Source of the DNA: Henckelia pumila
Taxonomy: Eukaryota; Streptophyta; Magnoliopsida; Lamiales; Gesneriaceae
Assembly: GCF_033568475.1 (NCBI RefSeq)
Contig: NC_133123.1
Coordinates: forward strand, 496,001 to 560,000
Direction of reading: 5' to 3'
DNA length: 64,000 nucleotides
Part shown: positions 45,735-58,708 of the stretch, piece by piece
How the letters are laid out: each line of letters begins with the position of its first letter
How positions within the stretch are numbered: position 1 is the stretch's first letter
Made by a program: the position numbers and the translations under genes
Notes under the pieces: model-generated
The model's input: the letters and a program-made list of their open reading frames with translations, nothing else
The model's database searches: none
What the model was told of the DNA's origin: nothing

Positions 45735-47549
45735 ATGGATGGGCATAGAGCGGAAGATGACTATGACTATCTGTTCAAGTTGGTTTTGATTGGGGACTCA
45801 GGTGTGGGCAAATCCAACTTGCTTTCGAGATTCACTAGGAATGAGTTTAGCTTGGAGACTAAATCAACCATCGGGGTTGTTGCTACCAGAAGCATGACTG
45901 TTGAGGGGAAAGTTATCAAGGCTCAGATTTGGGACACGGCTGGCCAAGAAAGGTGACATTTTTGCCATCAATTTTTAGTTTTATTTTGGATTTTCCCATT
46001 TTTTTTGCCCACATTGTCAAGTTTCTTTGATATTTCAGAGGAACGGATCTTATTGTTGATTTAGTTGAAATCTTGGTACAATTATTGCTATTTCCTCAAT
46101 TGGGTTTTGTGCAAGATTTGTGAATTTCATGCCTTGGTGCAGATTTTGTGTGGTGTAATGGTTCTCGTGGCTTCTTTAAAGTATTAATATACTTTGTGTT
46201 GGCTGACTACAGCAGTGTTTGGAAGAGCTTCTAGAAGCACTTCTCCGCTTCTCTTTCGCAAAATTTTCAAATTTTGTGAAGGGAAAGTTAAAAAGTACTT
46301 CAAGCTCTTCCAAACACTGCCTATAGCTGTGATCGAGCTTTCAGTTTCAATCTTGAAGGGGTAGTTGTTACTTGTTGGTGTGTTAGTTGTTCCACTCAGT
46401 TTGGATAAAATTCCCGGGAGTTGCAAAATCTTCACAGTACTACTGAGATAATTTTACGGTGAAGTGATTGTACCCCACCTTTCTAGAACAAAGGAAGATG
46501 AGTTCTTGATCGGCTTTGTGGGCTTGTCAAATTTTTATTTTCTTGTTTAATCTATTGAATGGAGCCTTGCCCTCGACTATAAATGGTCTGGGGGGAATTA
46601 GGAGAAAGAGAAGCCACAATATTTACATTTCCTTGGTGCATGAACGGCCAGCACTTGTTTGTAAAATCTGCTATATTTATATGCAATACAAAGGATTTCG
46701 ATGTTCAACTACTTGCTTTGACTCTTCCAATGTAAAAATGTCAAAATTTGATGGAAGTGTTGTTCAACTGACACATATACCTTCATTTGAATTTTACAAT
46801 ATGGCGAATATGTTTGCTCGAACCTATGTTCAGATTTATGCCTTGATATCTATGAAGAGAACTTGTGTTGATAGGTACTATATAGTCAGGTATCTGACAG
46901 TGGAGCTAGCTATATATGAAGAGATAAATTACATTTCAACGAGTGCTAATGTGTATCCTTTCAACACATATCTAAACTCATTGTCGTCATGGCCAAGAAG
47001 CAGGACATCTTGGGATCTTCCAGAAGTGCCAAAAATAAATCATAAATGGTTGCCCCTACTTTTGTTTTAACTTATAGAGCTGTTTAAAGGTCTCATATCC
47101 TTTTGCTTTCTAGGTACCGTGCCATCACCAGTGCCTACTATCGTGGTGCGGTTGGTGCTTTGCTGGTATATGATGTCACCAGGCATTCCACATTCGAAAG
47201 TGTGGAAAGATGGCTAAGAGAGCTGAGAGATCACACCGATCCCAACATTGTAGCCATGCTCATTGGCAACAAGTCAGATCTTCGACATCTGGTGACTGTC
47301 TCAACCGAGGATGGAACATTATTTGCTGAGAAAGAATCACTCTACTTCATGGAAACATCTGCACTGGATGCTACAAACGTGGACAAAGCATTCTCAGATG
47401 TTCTTGATCAGATATATCGTATCGTGAGCAAGAAGAACGTGGAGGCGGGTGAGGATTCAGCTGCAACCATTGTCCCTTCGATAGGGGAGAAAATTGATGT
47501 TAGTAAGGATGTATCGGACATGAAAAAATCTGGGTGTTGTTCCTCATAG
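45735..47549 (+). CDS. RABA1-type small GTPase (Rab11 family)
   Basis: Exons 45735-45952 and 47114-47549 around a 1161-bp GT-AG intron at the conserved AGQER/YRA position; 217 residues. Nucleotide-binding motifs are intact: [28 protein letters not shown]. The C-terminus KKSGCCSS is the double-Cys prenylation signal for membrane attachment. RABA GTPases work in trafficking from trans-Golgi/recycling compartments to the plasma membrane; start [15 protein letters not shown] and [10 protein letters not shown] tail favour RABA1. Odd: switch I reads [10 protein letters not shown] where the family has STIGVEFATRS, a net one-codon deletion (GTTGAGTTTGCT to GTTGTTGCT) that removes the Glu-Phe of the RabF1 motif. 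GTP binding may persist but effector recognition is probably impaired. The gene may be a decaying or altered copy. Confidence 0.93.
46212..46320. mobile_element. Small fold-back repeat in the RABA1 intron
   Basis: The 109-bp block ends in perfect 19-bp inverted repeats (GCAGTGTTTGGAAGAGCTT), with weaker pairing further in (AAGCACTTCTCCGCTTCTC). It looks like a tiny MITE. No target duplication was found. Confidence 0.7.
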
Positions 47550-47713
47550 GCATTACACTAACTTAAATACTATCAGACATCTTTAGTGTGATGATAAAAC
47601 TCATTTTTATTTCATCCAATGATTGATTGAATCAAGTTTTACCTTTTAACAGAAGATTAGTGTCATTTACCATTATTTTATATTAGTATATTATATAATC
47701 ATCCTCATATTAT

Positions 47714-47971
47714 CTATATAAAAAAAAAGGTTTGACTCCGAATGGGATCCTATCCCACATAAGTTAGAGGTCTATTGACTCATACGGGTTAAATCGAAAG
47801 ACGTGTACGAGCGGCAGGGACCTGAAGGAGAGCAACATGGTCAACCCCCAGAGGATACCCCACAATATTTCAGCAGAGAATATGCTCTACACGAAAATCA
47901 AACTCGCAACGCTGGAGAATTTCTTCTCAGGTCACCTGAGGCCTTACCAACTCGTCTATGCCCCTGTGGAC
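47714..47971 (-). mobile_element. tRNA-derived SINE with 16-bp target duplication
   Basis: Flanked by ATCATCCTCATATTAT (47698-47713) and ATCATCCTCACATTAT (47972-47987), 15 of 16 identical. On the minus strand the body has an A-box-like GACGAGTTGGTAAGG near the 5' end, a diverged B box (GCGAGTTTGATT) and a T-rich 3' end (CCTTTTTTTTTATA). The long duplication and pol III boxes support a SINE. It sits 165 bp after the RABA1 stop, probably in or near the 3' UTR. The small plus-strand ORF inside is not a gene. Confidence 0.8.
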
Positions 47972-47987
47972 ATCATCCTCACATTAT

Positions 47988-49327
47988 ATTACAATAAATA
48001 ATGATTCATGGTCCGATACACCTAATTTGAATTCAATGTGTTTAGTTTAGAAATTTTTTAAGAGAAAAATGTTAAGTCATATGAGGGTGTAAGGTGTCAA
48101 TTATTGTAACATTTAGACTAAATTAAGGTTCAATTGTAACATATCAGGGTGTAGTTACGTGAGATCTATTTGTTCTACGTATTAATCGAATCAATTTTAA
48201 ATTCTAGATTCAGCGTTAAATATTATTGTCGATATGTTAGAAAAAGCTCAACCCTCCAATACCTAATATGCTGATAAAAATTTACTAGATATATACAAGT
48301 TTGTGCATTGAATTCAAGTGTTCATAACAGCAATGTGATTCGTTAGTTCAGTGCAAATCTTTTATAAAACTAAATGGAAGTTATTGTGAACATTAATTAT
48401 ATGATAGGTGAGTTATGCCGTGTAATGAGTACCAAAATGATTGTAAAAAATAATAATAATGAAAATAAAAATAAATACCAAATGGATGACAACGGATCCA
48501 ACCAACTACCTTGCTCAAAAGTCAAACTGTTCTAAATTTGACTTTTGAATTTACAGCTTGGATTATTGTTACATTTTCTTTCCTTTGCATTTTCTTTTAT
48601 TTTAAAAATCTGCCTAACACAGACTCAAGTGGGAAAATTATATTTTTTCCTTTAACTATGATATTTCATAGTTGTGTTTGGACACGGAGTCACGAAATTA
48701 AGGTAGCAAAAGGTGATGATGATTGTTTATTTAGATACAATTATACAATAATTTTTTTATTAACTAAATATATTCTATCAAAACAAAAATTTTGAAGAAA
48801 ATAGCTAGCTCTCTTTGGTCATCATGGGATGATGGGACTTGGGAGGTATTGTGCGTGCTGTTTCGAGCAATTTCAGAGTGAATTTAATATGTTTCAACTT
48901 TCAAGTGTCCTATTCGGCTATTTATATATATCATTTGTAAACTTACAAAGAATTTACAACCACCGACGAAATATTTAGTTGTAGATCAAGTGATTCAAGA
49001 ATAAATAAATGGCGACAAATAGCCTAGAGACGTACACCGAAATATTATCATATCGAAAGTCATTACTTAATATGCTTTTCTAGAAGATTTAATAAGACAG
49101 GAGTAATGAGGATAATACAAAATATTTAAAATCCAACGATGTTTATCTAATTTCAATGACAAGATCCATTTCAAGAATATTTTTTTTAGTTAATTATTTT
49201 GGAAAATAAAATTTTCTCTCTTCCAATCAAATCCACCGGCTAATATATTTTATTTATTTATTTAATTAAAAACCAATTTAGCTGAAGAAGAGGTAATTCT
49301 AATATATCCGATTAATAATCTCAATTA
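47988..49327. other. Intergenic, no gene supported
   Basis: AT-rich. The ORF at 48511-48795 has no domain. Confidence 0.45.
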
Positions 49328-49620
49328 TCTATACTATATTATAATAGATGACGGTTTTATACTATCCATTTTTGGAGTGTCAAATCACACCAAATTTTTT
49401 CTTCATTTTACCCCTAAATTAAACACATATCTTATTTAATTTATATCTCAAATGACTAACTTATCCTCATTTTTTTCTAACATCATTATCTTATTTATCA
49501 AATTTCATCATTCGTTTTTTATTAAATTATCCAAATACATTTTTACAAATTCTTTTTATTTTTTAAAAAACTCACAATAATTGAATTGTCGAACACGTAA
49601 AAATCACGTGTCACAACTGC
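49328..49620 (+). mobile_element. Possible decayed Helitron
   Basis: Starts after an A with TCTATACTATATTATAA, a Helitron-like 5' end, and reaches a hairpin ACACGT-N7-ACGTGT at about 49592-49610. The expected CTRR end reads CTGC instead, so this is tentative. Compare the clear copy at 58449-58708. Confidence 0.35.
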
Positions 49621-49934
49621 CTGTTTGAATAATAAATTGATTTTATTTTTCTGAAATAACAATGTTGCATGATGAGATATTGCAATATTAAAATTATACT
49701 TTCAAAAAAATAAAATCATGATATAACATAACCGTTAAAAAGAAACAGACGGCCATGGCGCTAACTACAAGAAAATGTGACATCACCCCCCTCGAATGAA
49801 ACATTTTCTTTTTTTTAAAAAAAATAAAATAAAATTTCCTAACTACTACACTCATCAAATCTTTTATAAAAAAAAATAAAATAAAAAATCAGTAAATAAT
49901 TAGAGGTTTTGAATATAATAATAAATCAACCCGT

Positions 49935-51145
49935 TCATGACGGAAGACAAATTTGGGGAAGGCACATGGTCTCATTATCCCCAGTGTGGCGCCGTTGCTC
50001 CGCCTCTTTTTGCGCCATCCCACGGCGGAACACAGTCGAGCATTCCGGCAACTCACCGAGATCAGCAAACAGAGACTCATCATCTTCTTCACGCATCGTG
50101 AAAATCATAGCCATTTCATTGTCTGTAGCAATATTCCTGTCCTCTGTTAAAATCATGTGACTCTCCAGCATGGTGCAAGATGTGGTGGATTCGAAATCAG
50201 AAAACCATCCAAATTCAGTACTACCATTAATAAAATGGCTAAATTTCATGTCCTCCTCCATGATTTCTTGAGGTTTATTACAATTAGGATTAATCACAGG
50301 CAGCTTCTCTTCTTCTTGCTGATCTTCTTGTTCTTCTTGTTCTTCTTCATCTTCTGAAGCTGTCAAGTTAGTAGCCGCCGCCGAGCTGGTGGATTTTGGG
50401 TGGTTGGTGTTGAGATTATTATTATGCCTAGATGCCGGCCAAGGGTGGTTGTGTTCACAAGAATATGTCACCACTAGCATGTTAGGGTCCACTCTACTCC
50501 TCTCCACTTGTTTTCTTGCGGGACATCCTTTTGAACTACTACACCTGTAATATCCTCTGCAACAATATCGTAGGATTGTATTGATCATTCCCACACCACT
50601 CAATCGATGATCACAATTTTCTTTTAAAATACATTAATCCAAGAAATCAGGATTAATTTTTATGACGACTAACGTAATTCCAAATTCAACACATGTATAT
50701 AATTTTAATAAGATTGAGATTCATGAAATGATTAATGTTGAGCTGGTATATACCTTGGATATGGAGAACCCTTTATGGGTTTTTGGCCGTATTTTCTCCA
50801 TGCCCAAGAATCAGACGGCGGAGCAGTCATATGATCACCTTTTAGCTTTAATCCTTCCACTTCTTTGATTGGAATCGACACAACTCTCTTCTGTATGCCT
50901 CCTCTCCTACTGTGTAAATCATATCAAATTACATAAACAACCAAGTAATTAGATTTCTTCTTCTTCTACCACTGAAGCTCAAATAAATGACTTAATAGCG
51001 ATCACCTTCTTCTGGAAGAGGAGGTGGAAGCGGCCGTCTTGATATCTCCAGACACGGCGGAGCGAGGCGAATCACCGCTGTTTTCCGGGGATTCCTCGGA
51101 GTCCACAAGCTCGCTAACAAGTCTAGTGTTATTCAATCTACTCAT
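49935..51145 (-). CDS. WRKY transcription factor, group IIe (WRKY65/69-like)
   Basis: Three exons: 51145-51006, 50909-50754, 50556-49935; GT-AG introns, 305 residues. The N-terminal exon is Ser/Glu-rich ([20 protein letters not shown]). Exon 2 carries [14 protein letters not shown] and the DNA-binding WRKYGQK. Exon 3 completes the C-X5-C ... H-X-H zinc finger (CSSSKGC ... CEHNHPWP); the intron after PYPR is the conserved WRKY intron. [11 protein letters not shown] and the SIPIKE lead-in place it near WRKY65/69. The C-terminal half is acidic ([18 protein letters not shown], then Glu/Asp/Met-rich), consistent with an activator or low-complexity tail. WRKY factors bind W-boxes (TTGAC) in the nucleus. 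An ATG at 50603 without the WRKY exon would be wrong. Confidence 0.94.
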
Positions 51146-51776
51146 CTCTAACAGTGCTGTAGTGATCAAGTTTGAAGTGTGAATTAAGATTTTTTATGTA
51201 TGAGAGAAGTTGAGAAACAATGGAGGAGAAATTGGGTTGTCTGTTTGCTTAGTTTTAATTGAGGGGCCGAATGCTGACAGTTGTTTAATGATATAATAAT
51301 TTATAGAGGACGTGCAAGCAAATGTGGTTTTAGTATATTTTAATGTTGTGTGAAAGGAACCCTCACGTTGATTTTTGATGGTAATTAGTAATTTAATTAC
51401 GTGATTTGGATTTATTTAGTAAATTAATCAACCTAATCCGTCCTTTGGATTTATCAGTTTTATTATCTTACTAATTTAATAATTTCGAGGCAAATTTTCT
51501 TAAGTTGTTTTATCCAATTAATACCATTATCAATTTTTTCCAATCAGGCATCATCCATATTGTCTTATCGATCGTCAGTATTTTTATGTGGAAAACGATT
51601 GCTTGCTATTAATATAGAATGGATAATCGATTATTCAAACCCTCACATATATATATATATATATATATATCATATATATGTAAAATTACATTATTGGACT
51701 TATATATTTTAGTCTTTGTATTACTATTATTATTCTTTTTCAAATTTAGTCTTTTTTTTTTCTTATGTGATATTGA
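51146..51776. other. WRKY upstream region with TA microsatellite
   Basis: Promoter side of the WRKY gene. A (TA)n run fills about 51647-51670. No other gene. Confidence 0.5.
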
Positions 51777-52274
51777 CAAGGGCGGAGGCAAGCTTTGGGT
51801 CAGCTCGGGTGGCCCAAATTTTTTATATGGCACAAAAAATTAAAAATAAAATTTAAGTGTTATTTTTGGGGCTAATGTTATATTAGCCTAGGTAATCCAA
51901 TTAAAAATATAAAGTAGCCCACCTTTTAGTTTTCAATACTAGTCCAAAAAAAACAAAAAAATGGGGTTTTTTTTTTCAAATCTATTATTGTGTTAGTGTC
52001 ATATTCTTCACTCTCCATCTTATAAGGTTCTCTGACATTATATTGCTCCCAATTTTATAAAGTATATATCGACCAAATAATTATGAAATTTGTATATACG
52101 CTGAGAAATATTTAATTTTTTGTAACTAATTTTGATGCAATTTTTTTGATTTTTTAAATAAAAAATTTTACTATTTTTTTCTTAAAAAATCGGTGTTTTA
52201 AGCTTCCATGATTTTTTGATTTCTCACTAAAAAAATTTAGCCCGGGTGGAGCTGAAATCCTAGCTCAGCCATTG
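51777..52274. mobile_element. hAT-type non-autonomous element (498 bp)
   Basis: Ends CAAGGGCGGAG and CAATGGCTGAG are inverted partners. Flanks GATATTGA (51769-51776) and GATACTGA (52275-52282) form an 8-bp duplication with one mismatch, as in hAT transposition. Inverted subterminal GGTGG/CCCGGG motifs follow. No transposase. Confidence 0.75.
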
Positions 52275-52282
52275 GATACTGA

Positions 52283-52642
52283 TCAAGTATCGACATGTCA
52301 CAAATATGTCCAATGTTATATGAACGCTCCTGATGGAAAAACAAAAATAAAGTTATCGAAAATTGAAAAATAAAACTAAAGGTGAAATGTGATAATATAG
52401 AGTACCAAAACGATAATAAAATAAACATAAAAACTAAAATTAAAATTTTCTTTTTATATTATATATTAGCATTTCCAAGTATGCATTCTGCGTGCTATGA
52501 ATATATATTTTCTACGCGGTAATACATACATATATATATATATATAATGACAAATTCAAATCTCTAGTGTAAAATAAAATAAAATGTTTTTATTTTGTAA
52601 AATATATAGACTAGTAATCTCAATTTCTTGGTGATTTAATTC
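52283..52642. other. Intergenic, no gene
   Basis: AT-rich DNA with a short TA run near 52532. Confidence 0.4.
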
Positions 52643-53725
52643 CTCTAGGGCCTGTTTGGTAGATAAGATAAGGGGTTGATTAATTAATAATCAGTCATTA
52701 TCATTTGTTTGGTACGTTTTTTGGCTATCTCAATGGCCCGTCAACGGCCCGCACTGTACACCTAAAATGGCAGATAATTTAACCCTGCTGAGCCACGTGA
52801 TTATTTATGTTGGGGCAAGGATAAAGTGCATATTTACTATTCTACCCTTTATAAATAAATATAAAATTCAAAAAAAAATTTCAAATTGTTTGTCTTGTAC
52901 AATACGCTACTGGGAGTGAATGAAATCTTCAAAATTAATAATAATAATATATGTTCTTTTCGAAAATTGTGCTAAACCCAATGAACAGATTTACTACCCA
53001 TTTTTTAATTTTAATTTATTTTTCAGATAATATTATTAACGAGAATAATAACATATAAATTGATTAATTAAAAATAAATAATAAATAATAAAATAATGAG
53101 AAATATTAATTAAAGTAATATGAATTCATTTAATAATATTATATTAATTATACCATTATCTAATAAGAACAAATTATTGATGGATGATAAGAAACAAATT
53201 TATTTAACTAATATTGACAAATATAGTTAAGATGAAGTATACGTTTTAAGTAAGAAATACATATCAATAAAATAATAAAAATAATGAATATTAATATTTA
53301 AATTAAATTTAAAAATTAAAAAATAATTTAAATTTCAAATAATAAAAATATTAAGAGTTCCATCACTATTTATTATAAAAATATTTCATATTCTTAAAAG
53401 TTAAAATGAGAATTAAACTGCATAATAAAAAAATAAAATTTTAAAATTTATGACAATGTTGTTACTAATATTAATATCATCATATTATTATCACATTTAT
53501 TTTCATTTATTATTATTTATACTAGTTATTATATTTTTTTTTATTATTGGGGGTATTTTTGTCATTTCGGGGTAATACACAAAATTAATCAATCATATTA
53601 AAATCATACCAAACATCATATATTTTATCACGATACATTATTTGTCCTTACATCTCAATATATTATCACTTCAATTACATATCCTTTCACTATCCTATCA
53701 TTCAAACCAAACAGACCCCTAGAGG
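52643..53725. mobile_element. Terminal-inverted-repeat element, about 1.08 kb
   Basis: Ends CCTCTAGGGCCTGTTTGGTA and the reverse complement of CAAACAGACCCCTAGAGG share a CCTCTAGGG...CTGTTTGGT core. Inner sequence is AT-rich and non-coding. No convincing target duplication, so superfamily is not fixed; GGCCTGTTTGG ends often occur in hAT or PIF elements. Confidence 0.55.
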
Positions 53726-53936
53726 TCAGGGCATTGAACTGTTCAATAACGCAATAATTGAGAAAAAGTAAATGTGATGTTGATTAATTAAATATCTTAA
53801 TCTTTATATATTAATATTAAATAACAAATACTGGAATGCTTCTGATCACTTGGATTGGTTTGCCGTCTAGTATCTCTCATTTATGTGCACCCCCAGTCTA
53901 TTATTTTTCATATATATATATATATATTCTAATTTT

Positions 53937-54015
53937 ATAATATTTAGTAATTAGAATACCAAAGTCCAACAATGATTCTAATATTTAGTAATTAGAATAC
54001 CAAAGTCCAACAATG
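53937..54015. repeat. 41-bp tandem duplication (two copies)
   Basis: The unit ATATTTAGTAATTAGAATAC followed by CAAAGTCCAACAATG is present twice in direct contact with no visible differences. It lies next to a TA run. Confidence 0.85.
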
Positions 54016-54889
54016 CTTAGAATCGATCCTATTTTATTAATAGTCACTCGCATAAATTATATGTAAATATGGTTGATCGTGGCTATCATGTCAATCGGCA
54101 TGATCAAATAATCAATTGTTTAACTACAAAAAAATATATAGGATTTTATAATTAAACTATAGTACATTTATTGAAATGTATATTTCAAGTATTGGGGCCA
54201 ATCTAAAACTTTATTGAGAGTTAATATTATTTTAAGTGAGAATTCATGTAATTTTGGTATTTTATATTTGTTTTCTGTTTTTTTTTTTTTATCGATCTTG
54301 GTGATCAGTGCTATCAAATTTATGTATTAATCCCATATTTTTAATTTACAATAATTTTAATATAGAATGTGCATTTTACATATTAGAACCATGTCGACGT
54401 TACGTTATATATTGGCACTGCATTCGAAAATGACTAAATTAAATAACGAATGCAAATGACTAAATTAAATTAAATAACATAAAAATACAGATAACAAAAC
54501 TAAAGCATAAATTTAACCGTGTAAATTTATAAAACTTATTTATTTATTTATTTTTGTAACAGAGTGAGTTTTTAGGAAAAAAACAATAAAATCCGTTAAT
54601 GTTGATACTGATACATATTTGAAAAAACCAAACGAAAAGTTGATTTACCATTAAGTTAAATTATTTTCAATTTTTTGCAGTTACTTTCATTCTATTTTTT
54701 TTAGAACGAAATTTCACACTAAAATTTAGTTCTAGTAAAACATATAAATTTGAGTATTCATGAAACGGTTTATATTACTAATATTAAAGTTGAGACATAA
54801 ATAGTAACTAATTTTGGTTTTTCAAGTCATATCAAATTCTTTTTTCTCCAAAAATACCCCTTCCCTAAAAGTACCGCTATATATATATA
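54016..54889. other. Intergenic, no gene
   Basis: AT-rich DNA without recognised feature. Confidence 0.4.
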
Positions 54890-55124
54890 TATTTTTTTTT
54901 GGAGAGAACTTGTAATTTTATTAAAACAAAATGACAGATTACAAGTTGTCCATCCAAGGTGAAAAATTCCCAATCAACCAAAAAAACGAGGAAGAAGAAG
55001 AAGAAGAAGCAAAACGAGCTATTTTATGAACAACAATATTCGCCGTACGCTTAACATGACATAATGTAATTGCTTGTGTCACCTCCAACAGATTCCGAAT
55101 TTGTGTAACTTGGTTTTGAAAAAA
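54890..55124 (-). mobile_element. 5'-truncated LINE (RNase H-like end, 3' UTR, poly-A)
   Basis: The minus strand encodes a short stretch typical of the RNase H-like C-terminus of plant non-LTR elements (HVKRTANIVVHKIARFA, then FFWLIGNFSPWMDNL and a stop at about 54939). A short 3' UTR with AATAAAAT and a run of A follows at about 54888-54898. The 5' part is missing, as usual for LINEs. The Ser run (AGAAGAAG repeat) looks like local expansion. No target duplication was fixed. Confidence 0.7.
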
Positions 55125-56758
55125 AAAAGTATAATAAATTAAAAATTCAAACAAACTAAATTTAAATAAAGAGTACTCTAATATCATTATATTTCATATA
55201 AAAATATTATATTTTAATTTTAAATTATATTTTAGATAAAAATTTTAATATGTGCGTACATCGTGTGTAGAGGTCTACAAATATATTATTAATGGCACCA
55301 TAAAAACTTCCATGAGACAGATTTCTGATCGTATTCGATTACCCAACCTTAAAAAAGATTACTTTTTATCCAGATATCATTTTCATTACAAAAACATAAT
55401 TTTTTGTTGGTTATGCTATGAAAAATTTATATTCGTTGGACCGTTGTATGAGAAACTTATTAATCATAAAATATTCATAAAAATAAATGTCCTTTTTTAT
55501 ATTAATAAATATCCTTGAGTTTCAGTTCCCTTTAGTTTAATGTTAATATAAATCAATTAATCATTCATTATAATTTATATACTAAATTAATAAGTCAACT
55601 CGTACGATTATTGTGTATATATCATCTTCGGCTGGCCCTATTATACTATTTGTGTCTCAATTATTGCGTGGTTCCATACAATTTCCTGCCCAACCATCGA
55701 TTCTTCTGCATACCTTACACTTATTTTATGAATATATATGATGCGTGTATATATAATTTTTTTAATTTTGAGATATTATATTAAAATTTAAAATTTTAAT
55801 AACGTATTTTGTAATAAATTTTAAGTTATGAGTGAAATAATTATTTAATTCAAAATTTTATTAGGATATGATAGATATAGATGAGATGAAATTTTTATTA
55901 AAATAAATTCAATGATATCTTAATATATTCTACTATATTATTATAGTAGCATCTTTTTAACTAATCATTTTTTAATTAATTGATGAAATTTAAGATGAAT
56001 ACAATTACATCCTATCTTAATTCCTAACATCACAAAAATTATTATGCAAATTAATTATTTTATATGACGACCTACTATTTTTTCTTATACATTTTTTGTT
56101 TTCACATTTACCAGAATGTCACCTACCTCTTCGGATGTTTTTTTAATTTACAAATATCACCAATCTTTGTAAAATTGATGTAGATATATTATCCTTCGCC
56201 ATTTACCCACAAATATCCGAACTAATATCAAATTAATAAAATAATAATAAATTAATATATAAATTTTTTTTTTGAAAAAATAAAGCCACCGAGATCATAT
56301 ATGTGGCTCTGCCATAAGGGAATTTGTGGGCGGATGGTAATGCTCGAACAAATTTAAAGAACTTATAAGCTCTGAAATTAAACAGCTTATAAAATATTTT
56401 TATGATCAGCTTGTAAGCCAGTTAAATACTCTATAAAGTTAGTTACTATACTTAACTTAATAATATAGTATACTATAAATATTGATTTACAATATAATAT
56501 ATATATTAATAGTAATTTAGTTTTATTTTATTAAATATTCTTGAATGTTGGCATGTCTATTTTTTTGGGGGTATTTCTGGACTTAATTACAAGCTACTAA
56601 GACGAAACACACACGATACGTGTATAATATTATATAATATATTTTATTTTAATTAATAAAGTATAGATATTTTGGTTGTTCAATTAAAAATAAGGTTACA
56701 AAAGTAAATTTAATTTAATGAAATCAGATCAGATTAAAGCGGTTTTTATAAGGCACTG

Positions 56759-56802
<44 letters not shown>

Positions 56803-58448
56803 GATTGTGCGTGTATTCATGAGGTCAATCTGATTATTAATTAATTAATATATTGGGGATAAGATTAAGAATCTGTCTGGGCCGTTTCCGGTTTCATGAT
56901 GAATAATTAAACGCAAGATCTGTGAAGTTGAAGTAAAAACGTGCGTACATTATTATTACCTTTCCTTTTTTTGTTTTTATTGCGAACGGAATACTTGCAT
57001 GCATGGATGAGCTTGTTTATATCTATATATATTATTAATATTATTATTAATATTAATATTATATCATTTTTATCTTTGTGTCTCCCTTGCTATATTCACA
57101 CTGCACGAACAAATATATATGATATTTAATTTATCGTAAAGAGCGTATATAATTATTTTATTCGCAAGTGTGCCCACGACTGTCAGTGTGGAAAGGATTT
57201 ATTGAGCACGAACTTGGTATTTATAAAATTTCTATGTATTTTTCAAGAATATTTTATAAAAAAATTAGAATTGGCTTACGAGACGCGTGACTCGGTTTGC
57301 ATTTTAGATATTTTGGGTCCGAATCATTTATTCTATAGTAACTTACCTCAAACCATAGGTGCATTCAAATTATTAATGATAATTTTCCAAAACTAAATCT
57401 AATTACACATGATCTATGAACACATGCAAATATAACATGAAAATTGTATAAACATGTAAAATTTCAAAACATTTGTAACACAATCATTTAACTAATATTC
57501 AACTATTTTTCGCTCAATCGATCGATGATATATATCAATCCATTTAAATATTTCTTTATATATTTGATGGATATAGATTTTTATTAACTTCAATCAGAAA
57601 ACTCTTTTGACGACTATGTTTATATTTATTGATTTAAAGCCTAGTTTCACTATTAAACAAATGACTAGTTGAATCTAATATAATGTTAGGGCTTAGGCCT
57701 AGGCCTGGTTAAAAATAATTTTGAGTTTGACTTCGAGAGAGAATATTTTTTTAAATTTTTTATTTTTTTTCTGGGCGTCGTGTGATATTGTTGCTTGTGG
57801 CTTTAGATAATTAATCTTGGTCCGGATTTCTAGGCCACAATTGGGCCGTCAAAGGAATATTTTGGATCCAAATAAGTGAAGAGTTCCAATTTTGTGAACT
57901 AAGAGGGTCTTTTTTCAACGAAAGGCCCACTTATCCATTCAATTATCAGTAAGATAGTCATGAATCATGATCCAAACAAGTTCAGCCTCATCATATACAA
58001 AGTTTTATTTTAAAAAAAATATGAATAATACATTGGAGAAAATTATACAAAAAATATATTCTCCATTCATTTGCAATCAAATTTATGGCCTATGTCAAGT
58101 GCTAATTTGTTGATATATTTAGTTACTTATGGTCTATGGATCAAAACTCAAAAGTGTAACATCAAAATATTTAGGATCCAGAAATATTATGGAAAAGCAC
58201 AAAAACTCTTATGAGACGATCTTAGGGATGAATTTTGTGAGACATATCTTTTAATTGGTTCCATGACCTTAACTTCTATGAGGCCAATGAGGCTTCCACC
58301 TCAGAGCCCAGCCTGGAAGGGGATCAATTATTATTATTTTTTTAAAAAAATTATCTATACATATGTTGATTTGGTGGGCCATTGAATAAAAAAAATCTAG
58401 TCCAATATTAATATTAAAATAAAAAACTATTTTGAGTATTTTCTGTTA
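55125..58448. other. Gene-free AT-rich region with microsatellites
   Basis: Holds a (TA)n run at about 56764-56799 and ATT-rich runs at about 57026-57062. ORFs such as 55252-55518 and 57202-57396 have no domain. No structured element could be bounded. Confidence 0.45.
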
Positions 58449-58708
58449 TCTATACTATCTTATAAAGAATTAGACCATTAGAGTAACAATTTTTGATGTC
58501 TTGGTGTAACATTATTCACTTTTCAAAAAATTTAAATTATTTATGTATTTTTTAAATCCATATCTATACTTCTAAATTTTTAAATAGTTATATCACTCTT
58601 AATAAAAAATAGTGTTAAAATTTATTAATTTGAAAATAACGAAAAATTATCATATTTAAATAATTATTCTAACGATACAAGCACGCAACGCGTGCAAAGT
58701 GGCACTAG
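58449..58708 (+). mobile_element. Non-autonomous Helitron (260 bp)
   Basis: Starts TCTATACTATCTTATAAAG after a host A and ends CTAG before a host T. A hairpin GCACGC-AAC-GCGTGC (58681-58695) lies nine bases before the CTAG end. These are all the structural marks of a Helitron. No coding sequence. Confidence 0.88.

Noticed and set aside
46516-47070. 184-residue ORF in the RABA1 intron
   Set aside because: No recognisable domain, and it lies between two well-defined exons.
47803-47997. 64-residue ORF downstream of RABA1
   Set aside because: It is the antisense of a SINE.
49909-50357. Plus-strand ORFs opposite the WRKY gene
   Set aside because: They are antisense to exon 3 of the WRKY gene and have no domains.
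58270-58330. Left end of the hAT element at the CCTCAGAGCCC motif
   Set aside because: The motif is in the same orientation as the right end instead of inverted, so it cannot be taken as the terminal repeat.
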